A stretch of 64,000 bases of DNA from JAVBKE01 sp031554215 (GTDB taxonomy: Bacteria; Bacillota; Bacilli; JARBTR01), in contig JAVBKF010000119.1 of the NCBI GenBank assembly GCA_031554215.1, forward strand, positions 1 through 64,000, in the 5' to 3' direction. The notes below the pieces were generated by a model. That model searched no databases and had not been told where the DNA came from. It saw nothing but the letters and a program-made list of their open reading frames with translations. Positions 33,909 to 44,000 of the stretch are shown here, piece by piece; within the stretch, counting starts at the first letter, position 1, and every line of letters begins with the position of its first letter. The position numbers and the translations under genes are program-made.

Positions 33909-34700
33909 TTAATCAGCTACTTTATGAGCTGCATTTAACATTAGTTTTGAAATGGATTGACGAGAGAGCACGAACTGGTCCACTTTCACATGTCTGAAGT
34001 TTTCTTGATGTTTGACCTTCTGGATTTCGACAATTGTTTGGATATTTTGTTCGTGTAAATGATCGTAGCGTTCAATTGTTGTTGCCACGAGCAATGTGTA
34101 ACCATCGGCGAGGTCAGCACTATCAATCCGGTCTGGTGAGAAAATCATGATAGCTGAAGCATCCTTAATATTCGCTTGATCAAGAACTTCAAATTCCGTT
34201 GGACTGCCCTTTACGTAATGAAAGCGCGGATCATCTTTAATCGGTGTTTCGTCAAGATGGCCAATTAACACGACTTCTTTCATTGATTTCTTGTCAGATA
34301 AAAGTTCATTCACACTGAGCTTAGCTGTCTTTGTCCAGCCGATAATAACATAGTGGTTCTTTCCTGTAAACATAAGTCGTCCCTCCCTTTTTCGCTGATT
34401 GTGTCCGGTGAATGCTGCGGCAATCTTACCAATTAATGTTCCGAATAAACCGATACCAAAGATGTCTACGACCAGCATGGCGAAAATTTGACCAGCCTGG
34501 GTTACTGGTGAAATATCACCGTACCCAATCGTTGTGATGGTTGTCATCGTCCACCAAAGACCATCCTGCAAAGAGGTAAAAGTTTCTGGTTCAATCAGTG
34601 TGATGATATAGGCACAAGAAAAAATGTAGATGATGGAGACCAGAATAATAAACCGAAGTCTGACATCGACGAGTTTGAAATAAAATCTTTTGAGAAACAT
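33909..34700 (-). CDS. Two-TM potassium channel with RCK domain
   Basis: This 263-residue protein has TM1 (about 15-36), a pore helix and K+ filter TTIGYGD (about 56-62), TM2 (about 70-95), then an RCK/TrkA-N domain (about 115-230) that begins HYVIIGWTKTAKLSVNEL. The glycine motif is GWTKTA rather than the usual GxGxxG, so ligand binding may differ. It resembles B. subtilis YugO. GAGGTG precedes the ATG. It is convergent with the amidoligase-DUF350 cassette, with which K+ channels are sometimes found. Confidence 0.9.
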   Translation of the reverse strand: MFLKRFYFKLVDVRLRFIILVSIIYIFSCAYIITLIEPETFTSLQDGLWWTMTTITTIGYGDISPVTQAGQIFAMLVVDIFGIGLFGTLIGKIAAAFTGHNQRKREGRLMFTGKNHYVIIGWTKTAKLSVNELLSDKKSMKEVVLIGHLDETPIKDDPRFHYVKGSPTEFEVLDQANIKDASAIMIFSPDRIDSADLADGYTLLVATTIERYDHLHEQNIQTIVEIQKVKHQENFRHVKVDQFVLSRQSISKLMLNAAHKVAD

Positions 34701-35047
34701 AATTCACCTCATTTCTAACTTGCATGTATGTAACAGATGTATTTTAGCAGATTTTCACTGATTACAGGAGATTAATTTGTCAGATCGTCCCGAAATCCCG
34801 TTAGATAATTATCTAATATGCTATCATTCTGAAATCTGCTTCTTCATCGGCGACCCTAGAATTGTGCTATTAGCAGTTGGCTTTTCGGCTTCAATTTAGC
34901 CTGATGTCAGCTTATATGTACTTTAGTATTCCAGATTAGCAATGAAAACATCCCTTAAAAAAGGGGAAGCGAAGTGAACTTCTGTATCAGTGAGTCGATG
35001 TGAATTCTTTGTTCGTAATGTAGACAGAAAAAAGTTTCTAAAGACGA
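34701..35047. other. Intergenic between the channel and the MerR gene
   Basis: It contains the divergent promoters of the channel and MerR genes; only the MerR one (35048-35078) is clear. No gene was recognised. Confidence 0.45.
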
Positions 35048-35078
35048 TTGACATTGACGTAACGTGAAGGTATATCCT
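35048..35078 (+). promoter_or_regulatory. MerR-type promoter with 19-bp spacer
   Basis: TTGACA (35048-35053), a 19-bp spacer containing the dyad GACGTAACGTGAAGG, TATCCT (35073-35078). The overlong spacer with a dyad inside is the hallmark of promoters activated by MerR proteins through DNA untwisting. It is presumably autoregulatory. Confidence 0.75.
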
Positions 35079-35123
35079 AGTGGTAGACGCATGAATAAAT
35101 GTTGTCAAAGGAGGTGTGCACCA

Positions 35124-35882
35124 GTGGAATATACGATTCAGAAATTAGGTCTACTTGCGGGAGTGAGTACGCGGACACTTCGCTATTACGATGAAATTGG
35201 GATTCTGAAGCCAGCCCGAATTAATTCATCAAAATACCGAATATATGGGCAGGAGGAAGTCGATCAGTTGCAGCAAATACTGTTCTACCGTGAACTGGGC
35301 GTGGGTTTAGAGGATATCAAGAAGATTCTACTGTCACCTGATTTCGATGGTGCTCGTGCGCTCAGAGAACATCACCGGCAATTAGTTGAAAAAAGAGCGC
35401 AAATTGAGCAATTGATTAACAATGTCGTGAAATCAATTGCAACTATAGAAGGGGAGAATAAGATGACAAATCAAGAAAAATTTGAAGGTTTTAAGAAGAA
35501 GTTAGTTGATGATAATGAGAAAAAATATGGGCAAGAAGTGAGAGCGAAATACGGTGACGAAGTGGTCAATCGTTCAAACGAGAAATTGCTCAAAATGACT
35601 GAAGATGATAATGAGGCGATTAATCAATTGACCCAGGCGATTCACACGACTTTGGCAGCGGCAATGGAAACAGGTGATCCTGCTGGCGTACTGGCACAGA
35701 AAGCAGCGGACCTTCACAAGCAGTGGCTCTGCTTCTACTGGGATGGCTATTCCAAAGAGGCCCATGCTGGACTGGGACAAATGTATGTCGATGATGAACG
35801 ATTTCGTGCTTACTATGACAAGGAAACACCGGGAGCTGCGGCGTTCTTGCGCGATGCAATATTGGTCTATGTTGGCGAATAG
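35124..35882 (+). CDS. MerR-family regulator with TipAS ligand domain
   Basis: This 252-residue protein has an N-terminal MerR domain (TIQKLGLLAGVSTRTLRYYD, then GILKP), a long coiled coil (about 75-115) and a C-terminal TipAS/albicidin-binding domain (about 118-252) with CFYWDGYSKEAHAGLGQMY. Relatives (TipA, Mta, AlbA) bind antibiotics and activate efflux or their own gene. The GTG start at 35124 has AAAGGAGGTG upstream. An in-frame ATG at 35463 with its own GGGGAG would yield the ligand domain alone, as known for tipA of Streptomyces. The promoter has the MerR-type 19-bp spacer. Confidence 0.92.
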   Translation: MEYTIQKLGLLAGVSTRTLRYYDEIGILKPARINSSKYRIYGQEEVDQLQQILFYRELGVGLEDIKKILLSPDFDGARALREHHRQLVEKRAQIEQLINNVVKSIATIEGENKMTNQEKFEGFKKKLVDDNEKKYGQEVRAKYGDEVVNRSNEKLLKMTEDDNEAINQLTQAIHTTLAAAMETGDPAGVLAQKAADLHKQWLCFYWDGYSKEAHAGLGQMYVDDERFRAYYDKETPGAAAFLRDAILVYVGE

Positions 35883-35956
35883 TATCAGCAGAAAGTCTTA
35901 CGCACGCTAGGTATCCTACTAGCATCGTGATTGAATAAGTAAATGAACGATCCTAA

Positions 35957-36012
35957 AAGGGCCCTGCTAGCCCAGGTGCGTGATGACACACACGGGCTAG
36001 CAGGGCTCTTTA
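35957..36012. terminator. Bidirectional terminator
   Basis: A 16-bp stem with one mismatch (AGGGCCCTGCTAGCCC / GGGCTAGCAGGGCTCT) and a 20-nt loop, placed between the convergent MerR and glutathione peroxidase genes. Confidence 0.8.
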
Positions 36013-36062
36013 CTATTTCTGGCAGTCTATAGGGCAGTACTATAGGCAGTTAGTCTCTTTTG

Positions 36063-36539
36063 TTATAACAGGCGTTCAATATCGGCAGCAATCTTTGCTG
36101 GTTTGGTCTGCGGGGCGTAGCGCTTGATGATCTTTCCATTTCGGTCAACTAAGAACTTCGTGAAATTCCATTTGATCTTCTTTAGCCCAAAAGTCCCCTT
36201 TTTCTCAGAGGTCAGATACTTGAATAATGGATCAGCCTGCTCACCATTGACGTCAATTTTTGCGAAAATAGGAAACGCTACGCCGTAGTTCATCGTGCAA
36301 AACGATTCTGTTTCTGCTGCATCTGCATATTCTTGATTGGCAAATTGACTGCATGGAAATCCTAGGATGGAGAAACCTGCGGGTTCATACGTCTTATAAA
36401 GTGCTTGTAATCCCTCAAACTGGGGCGTTAGCCCGCATTTACTCGCTGTATTGACAATTAATAGCACTTTTCCCTTATAAGTTTCAAGTGGTACTGCTAC
36501 GTGACTGCTTTTTTTGACTGTAAATTGGTAAATAGACAT
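36063..36539 (-). CDS. Glutathione peroxidase family thiol peroxidase
   Basis: This 158-residue protein reduces peroxides, in Bacillota usually with thioredoxin. The peroxidatic Cys35 lies in NTASKCGLTPQ, with ILGFPCSQFANQE and KWNFTKFLVD supplying the Gln/Trp/Asn of the active site. It is a Cys, not selenocysteine, form. The ATG at 36539 has AGAGGTG upstream and is preferred over one five codons earlier. It is divergent from ferritin, which fits joint protection against iron-driven oxidation. Confidence 0.94.
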   Translation of the reverse strand: MSIYQFTVKKSSHVAVPLETYKGKVLLIVNTASKCGLTPQFEGLQALYKTYEPAGFSILGFPCSQFANQEYADAAETESFCTMNYGVAFPIFAKIDVNGEQADPLFKYLTSEKKGTFGLKKIKWNFTKFLVDRNGKIIKRYAPQTKPAKIAADIERLL

Positions 36540-36746
36540 GGTACACCTCTTCATTTCTTAGATTAACCTTTATTTTGATGAAATAAGCTCTGGTTTTTCG
36601 CATATATAAAGCTTACGCGATCTTTCATTCTTTATGATGAAGCTGGTTTCAGAGGGGAGAATAATGGCAGATTGCTCGCTGTATAAATAGATATTGTATG
36701 GTACAATGTGAGACAAAGAAATAGCTAACTCGAAAGGAGTATTTTT

Positions 36747-37262
36747 ATGATGAAGGAATCAATTACCACTATTTTATCACAACAAGTGAATGCAGAGTAC
36801 TATTCGGCGTATTTGTATCTGGCAATGGCAACTGATTGTGACCGGAAGGGACTTAAAGGATTTTCACGCTGGTTATTTTTGCAGGCGCAAGAAGAGTTGT
36901 CGCATGGCACAAAGATTTATCAATATATTCTAGAAAGAGGCGGCACACCAACATTTTCAGATATTAAAGTAGCGCCAAAGACAGAATGGGATTCCTTAAT
37001 CAGTCTTTTTGAAGAAGTCTATGCGCATGAGCAAAAGGTAACTGAAATGATTCATGAGATTGCTTCGCTATCAATGCAGGAAAAGGACCATTCGACGTAT
37101 TCATTCAATCAATGGTTCATTAATGAGCAGGTTGAAGAGGAAGCCAGTGCAGATGAAATCTTGCAAACACTCCGCTATGTAAAGGAAGACCCGGCATCTG
37201 TATTTCACTTGGATCGTGAGCTCGGTGTACGGACATTGACACCTGAACCGGAAGTAGAATAA
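36747..37262 (+). CDS. ftnA: Bacterial non-haem ferritin
   Basis: This 171-residue four-helix protein has the ferroxidase residues in NAEYYSAYLYLAMA (Glu, Tyr), AQEELSHGTKIYQYI (Glu, His) and NEQVEEEASADE. It stores iron by oxidising Fe2+ inside a 24-mer shell. The length is that of FtnA, not Dps. AAAGGAG precedes the ATG. A strong terminator follows. Confidence 0.95.
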   Translation: MMKESITTILSQQVNAEYYSAYLYLAMATDCDRKGLKGFSRWLFLQAQEELSHGTKIYQYILERGGTPTFSDIKVAPKTEWDSLISLFEEVYAHEQKVTEMIHEIASLSMQEKDHSTYSFNQWFINEQVEEEASADEILQTLRYVKEDPASVFHLDRELGVRTLTPEPEVE

Positions 37263-37335
37263 CGATATTTTGTAGCGTAGCTTTTTATTGTAGGCGGCTG
37301 AGCTAGAAATCGGCCTGTGGAAACCCCAGTTCCCC

Positions 37336-37383
37336 AAAAAATGAAGAATCATCCAGATGGGATGTGATTCTTCATTTTTTGTT
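37336..37383 (+). terminator. Terminator after ferritin
   Basis: A 16-bp perfect stem (AAAAAATGAAGAATCA / TGATTCTTCATTTTTT) with a 13-nt loop. Confidence 0.85.
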
Positions 37384-38010
37384 TTGACAATTTAAAAGTG
37401 GGAACGATGTTGCTAAACAGCAAGGTACGGCAGTTTTTTGTGCATCTATGTCTATAATGTTATGCCTAAAAGGTATTTATTTGTTAAACGAATTATCCAG
37501 TGTCAGCAGAATGAAGCTGATTGCGGCATTATTTTTTTGGTACTGGTTTATTTAACAACGTGAAAATGGTTACGTACCCCCGTTTTTAGGACATGCTCTT
37601 ATGAGTGCCTTAACGTGCGAAGTACCGCGAACGAGTGGATCGATGCAGGTTATCCCACATCTGCGTAAATCATCGTTGTCACAAACAATCGCTACGTCCT
37701 AAAAGCGGTTGATGATATTGTTTAGGATTCATTTCAATTACATAAGAATCATCGGGGATTAGCCCTGATCTCACGTCGTTTTTCAGTTAGAACCGTCAAA
37801 TTTTTATAATTTGTCGCAGTTTCGGGTAACTTAACATTAGTTTATTTGAAATCTCTCTGTTGGTGGGAGCAGTGTAGTCGCAGGATGTTATTGACCGTTT
37901 CTTTTATCTTTCCTGTCTGCTTTCACTTGTCCAGCTGATTTGTGATGTACATTATGTTGGCCTTATCCATACTATTTTAAAAAGAGGCACAAGGCTATTT
38001 CGGAGGAAAA
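37384..38010. other. Long intergenic before the giant synthase gene
   Basis: About 630 bases with no gene recognised. A plus-strand segment at about 37570-37700 reads loosely like coding sequence but is interrupted; it may be decayed. The only firm signal is the AGGAGG-like site GGAGG just before the ATG at 38011. Confidence 0.4.
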
Positions 38011-41000
38011 ATGACATATTTCATAGAAAATTTGCGTGAGGATGCCCGAAAGTTGGCTTTAACTCGAATTAGTGGCAAGAAAAAGTTGTCGGTCAGGTTA
38101 TTTTTGACGGATTTTAATCAAGATATGGCTAGTCTTCATCAGTTCGCTGACACGCTCCAAGAAAATCCAGCGAGCTGTGGGCAATTAGCGGAAAATTGGC
38201 TCCTAGATAACGGTGAATTTATTGATGAACAAGCATTTGAAGTGTCGACAAATTTAAGCAATGCGCTACTGGATAGATTGCCTTGTTTAGATTCTGGTGC
38301 GCTCCGAATTCAATCAATTGTCAGTGGTTATTTGACGTGTGTTGATGGCGTGATTAGCGATGAATCATTGATTGCTTATATCAATGCATATCAAGAAATA
38401 TCGGCACTCACGATTGCGGAGATTAGAACGATTCCATTAGTTCTCCGAGCGGCATTAATCCACCGTTTTGCTGAAATGATGCAGGAACTAAGGGTTCGTA
38501 AAGAAATCTGTCATGATGTCGATCAATTTATGGCACAGCTTGATACTCAGGCGTTATCTTCAGCGGTGATTAACGAGGCACTTGATCGTGCTGGACAGAA
38601 AGTGCCATTATCAGGAGCCTGGATTGTTCATTTGATTAGTCATTTGCGTGAATTTGCAGATGATAATGAGATGGTCAACGAATGGCTAAGTTGTCGTTTT
38701 GAAAATCAAGGTGACCTGAACAAAATTGTTTCTTATGAGCATGACCTGCAGTCGAGTTATCAAATGGTCGCAGGCAATTTAATCACCAGTCTGCGTAAAA
38801 ATGAGCGCCGGGCTTGGGATGATATTTTTTCCAACATCAGTGTTATTGATCGGATTTTTCATGATGAGCCAACTAGTGTTTACCGTGAGATGGATCAAGA
38901 AAGTCGTAATCAATTATTAAATAAAGTGGAACTTCTTGGGCAGAAGCTGTATGTGCCCGAGCGGCTGATTGCGGAACGAGTCGTTCAGCTTGCAAGTGAT
39001 GAAGTGACAAATGAAAAGATGCGTAAGCGCATGCCGAGAAGCTATTCTCGCCAAACGTTCATTGCTTATTATCTTTGCGAAGATAAGGGCGTTAAAATAC
39101 TTGCTCGGTCACTAAAGAATTGTTGTAATCCGAAAGCACCAGCACCAAATCTCACACCAAAGTCGGAAAAGAACTATTTCATCTATCTAACTGGCTTCAC
39201 GGTTGTATTCGCACTGATGTTTACGCTATGGCTTAGCTACGGTAAAACACATTTAATTGCCGAGTGGCTACTGATTATTTCAGCTGCCTGCTTCTTAGCA
39301 GGTGAATGGATGGTGACTTGGTTACACACCTCTATTGAACTGACGGTAAAACCAGAACCGTTGTTACGCTATGATTTTGCAAATGGTATTCCTGACGATG
39401 CGAAGACCTTAGTGACGATTCCTGTCATTTGGTCTACGAATGAGGAAGTATCCGAGACTGCTGAGCGGTTGGAACTACATTATCTCAGTTGTCGTGATGA
39501 CCATATTTATTTTGCGTTGTTAGGCGATTTTGTTGATTCAGATCAAGAAGGAATGACGGAGAAAGATCGCCATTTATACGCATTCGCGAAGGAGACAATT
39601 GCCCAGTTAAACGCCAAATATCCGAAGGAGAACGGTCATTTTTTTCATCTCTTTCAACGGATGCGGTCTCACAATGAACGTGATGGTATTTTCATGGGCT
39701 GGGAGCGCAAGCGAGGTAAGTTGATCGAATTTGTTGAGATGATTCATGGTAAACAGGATACTCATTTTCAGCAAGGGGAACTTAGCTCAGCAAACGAGTT
39801 GCCAAGTTATTTACACGATATTCGCTACATCATTACGCTCGATGCCGATACGGAGCTACCGATGGGTAATGCGCATCGGATGATTGCGTCAATGCATCTC
39901 CCGTTTAATCGTCCGCGCTTAAATGCGAAATGTTCGAGGGTAATAGAAGGTTATGCGATGATGCAGCCACGCGTTGCTGTTAGTTTAGAATCTTCACGGC
40001 AGTCAAAGCTGACATCATTTTGGACGGATGCTGGGCTAGATCCCTATGCATTTGCCGCGGCAGATCCCTATCAGGATGCAGTCGGTCATGGGATTTTTAC
40101 CGGAAAGGGAATTTTTGAAATAGAGACGTTTGGTTTGTTGCTTAGTAATCGGTTTCCAGATAATCAGATACTAAGCCATGATTTACTGGAAGGTTCATTC
40201 CTGCGAGCTGGATTTCTTTCTGATATTGAATTAATTGATGCACATCCGAATAAATTTAGTGCTTATCAAAAGCGGATGCACCGGTGGGTCCGCGGTGATT
40301 GGCAACTGGTTAAATGGTTGTTTCCCACTGTGCGTAATCGTGCCAATCAGAAGGAGAAGACGGAGCTAGCCGCGATTAGTCGTTGGCAAATTATTGAGAA
40401 TTTACGGCGAAGTTTATTGCCGATTGCTTATTATCTATTACTGGTGATTGCGATATTTGTTTTTTCAGGGATGACGGGTATTTGGCTGAGTTTGATCTTC
40501 TTGTCTATGTCCTTGCCAATCCTAAAACAAATTAGCAGTATGTTTGAAGGTGGGCGCATGAGCAAAGGATTCGTCAATACGGTTCTGCAAGTGCTGATTA
40601 ATTTTTGGATACTCCCATTTCAGGCAGCTGTCGTTGTCCATGCGGTCAGTGTCAGTCTCTACCGTCAGTTAATTAGCAAGAAGCATTTACTCGAATGGAC
40701 TAGTTCTTCTCATATTGAAAAAATGCAACATCGTTCAGACCAAAGGACTCTGGAGGGAATAACTGGTGGTTATACGCTCATCATTCTCTTTAGCGTCTTA
40801 ACATTCATCTACCAGCCATTCATTCCGTTCGTTTTCTGTTTAGCGTTATGCCTTTTTTGGGCACTTGCGCCCCTTGGTATGCGCTACCTAGATCGACCGA
40901 CCCCGCAGGAAGAACTAACGATTGCAGATGAGGACCGTGCGATATTGCTGTCCCTTGCGGAGGATATTTGGCGTTTCTATGAAGAATTCGCTGATGAAGA

Positions 41001-44000
41001 AAATCATTGGTTGCCACCCGATAATGTTCAATTCGATCCAGATAAGGGTGCTGCTAACCGGACTTCACCTACGAATATTGGTTATCTGTTTACGGCAATT
41101 TTGGCTGCTGAACAATTTGGCTTTATTTCGATAACCGATGTTGTACAAAAGATTGAACGTGTGCTACAAACGCTCAAACAGATGCAGAAATGGAATGGTC
41201 ATTTGTTTAACTGGTATGACACGATTTCACTTACACCGCTTGCCCCGAGATATGTATCGACAGTTGATTCAGGTAACTTTGTTGCTAGTCTGATGGCGAC
41301 GAAACAAGGGCTAGATGTACTCAGAGAAACAAAGGCGGAAGAAGCAACTGCTGAACGCTTAGCGCTACTAAGCGAAGCGTTGGAACAACTCATTTCCGCT
41401 ACTAATTTTCGGGCACTTTACAATGAAAAGGCTAAATTATTTGTGCTTGGCTACAATGATGTTGCCAGTAGACATGATGATATCCTATATGATTTATTGG
41501 CCTCAGAGGCAAGGCAAACGAGCTTTGTGGCCATTGCGCTTGGCCAGGTTCCCGTGAGTCACTGGATGGCACTGGGAAGGTCAACGAAGCGGCTCGGAAA
41601 TCATATGGCACTACTTTCTTGGTCTGGAACAATGTTTGAATATTTAATGCCATGGCAGTTATTGCGGACATTTGCTGGTACAGTTTGGGAAAGCACCTAT
41701 AAAGGCATTGTTGGACAGCAGATTGATTATGCACATGCGCAAGGTGTTCCTTTTGGGATATCGGAATCTGGTTACTACGGATTCGATTTTCAAATGAACT
41801 ATCAATATTATGCATTTGGCGTCCCCGATACGGGTTTTAAACGTGGGCTTGGAGATGAGCTTGTGTTAGCGCCTTATGCGACCATTATGGCGTTACCTTT
41901 TGCTTTGGAAGCGGGTCTACGAGACCTCGGGCGCATGGCGAAACTCGGTGCAAGAGGCAAATATGGCTTCTTTGAAGCAATTGACTTCACAAAGAAGCGT
42001 ATGCCAGAAGATGAAGATTATATGATTGTTAAAAGCTGTATGGCACACCATCAAGGAATGAGTTTGTTAACCCTCGTTAATTTATTGCATCAAAATAAGA
42101 TGGTAGAATTGTTCCATCGTGATATGCGGGTGCGTTCAGCGGAGTTGTTACTGAAAGAGCGTATACCAACAAAAGCATCGAAAATTCACGAGCATGTCAG
42201 CCATGAAGAGAAGAAACAGACCCAGAAGAAAGCACAGCACCATTATAAGCGCCGCTATGAGAGTGCTGAAATGCCAGTTGATGTGAATATCCATTCCAAT
42301 GGACGACTAACTTCCCTTGTGACGACACAAGGTGCCGGGTTCTTACAATTTGATGGCGTGGCTATCACCAGATGGCGTGAACAAAGTCCGCTAAGTTGGG
42401 GGAATTTCCTTTACATCCGTGATGTAGACAGTGGTGAAACTTGTTCACCAACATTTGAACCTTGCCAAAAACCGGCTCGGAAAATGAGTACACAATTTGC
42501 ACTTGGGCATTCAAGCTTCTCACAAGAATCAGATAGTCTGCAAACAACGATGGAAATTTGTATTTCGCCAGAAGCTGATGTTGAATTTCGGAAATTTACG
42601 ATCACGAATCTGCATCATGAAGAAAGGGCGCTCGAGCTGACAACTTTTGCAGAGCTTGCGTTAGCACCTATGCAGGCAGATGAAGCCCATCAAGCTTTTA
42701 GTAAGCTGTTTATTGAGACGGATTATGATGTCGGTCACAATTGTTTACTTGCAAGAAAACGACCGCGGCACCAACAGGAAAACGGTCTTTGGGCGTATCA
42801 TACGATGGCGCTCATCTCAAATGAACAGTCTGCTACAGAAGTAGAACGCAGGCAGATGGAACATGAAACGGATCGTCACTGGTTCATTGGTAGGGGGTAT
42901 TCTGGGGGACACCCGAGGGGACTCTTGGAGCCGTTAAAAGGAACGACAGGTGCTGTAGTTGATCCAGCGTTTATTATGCGGAAGTCTTTGAACCTGCGGC
43001 CAAATGAAACGGCGACACTGATCATTTTGACTGGAGCGACTGACAGCCGGGCGGCGGCGCTAGAAGCTGTCCAGAAATATACTGATGCCGATCAGGTAGA
43101 AGCGGCTTTCCGTTTGTCTTGGACACGAGGGCAAATTGAGCTCCGCCATTTCAGATTGACACAACAAGAGATTGCAACGTTCCAACAGCTTGTTGGGAAA
43201 GTATTGTTCACGAATCACACTTCTGAAGAACGTAGGCAAGCAATTGTTGCCAATAAACTTGGTCAGAAAAGCCTTTGGTCCATTGGGATTTCGGGCGATA
43301 GGCCAATTGTATTAATCCGGATTCCTGACACATCGTCACTAACACTAGTGAAGAAATTACTGACTTGTCACGAGTATTTGCGGAACATGGGTCTTCGTTA
43401 CTCATTCGTATTTTTAAACGAAACAGAAGAAGGTTATCAACAAGATGTGCAGAATATGCTCAATCGTTTAGTTGAAAAAGCGGTTGAAGGGGAACAAAGT
43501 GACGCAGGACGGATTCATGTTGTCACGGCAAAGTTGTTAGATCCTGCAGTTAAAACATTGCTAGTTGCAATGGCTAGGATTACCTTTGAAGCCAATGGTC
43601 CGAGTCTAAAGTCTCAGCTTCATATTGGCAGAAAAAACCCAAGCAAATACCGGATGAAAAGCTGCACGGCAAATGCCAGCGCTAGAAAAGAAGCTGTATT
43701 AGCTAATCAAACAGAAGCTGGATTTGGAGTTCCTGATCCGAAAGCGAAACCAGGTGGCCGCGGTTATTATCATGAAGGCGTAGCAGTTTCAGAAGCGAAA
43801 CCGTTCGCTACGCAAACCAAAATCGCAGCAATGAGTGAAAGTCAAGATGAAGCAAGCGAAACTGTCCACAATGGTAAAGACGAGCTCCTATTTTACAATG
43901 GCTATGGTGGATTTACGGCAGATGGAACAGCGTACAAAATGATCCTTTCAAAAGAGCGTCAATTGCCGTTACCATGGATTAATGTACTTGCTAATCCGTA

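Noticed and set aside
35124..35882. Mercury-type MerR regulator
   Set aside because: The C-terminal half is a TipAS domain and the metal-binding Cys residues of MerR are absent.
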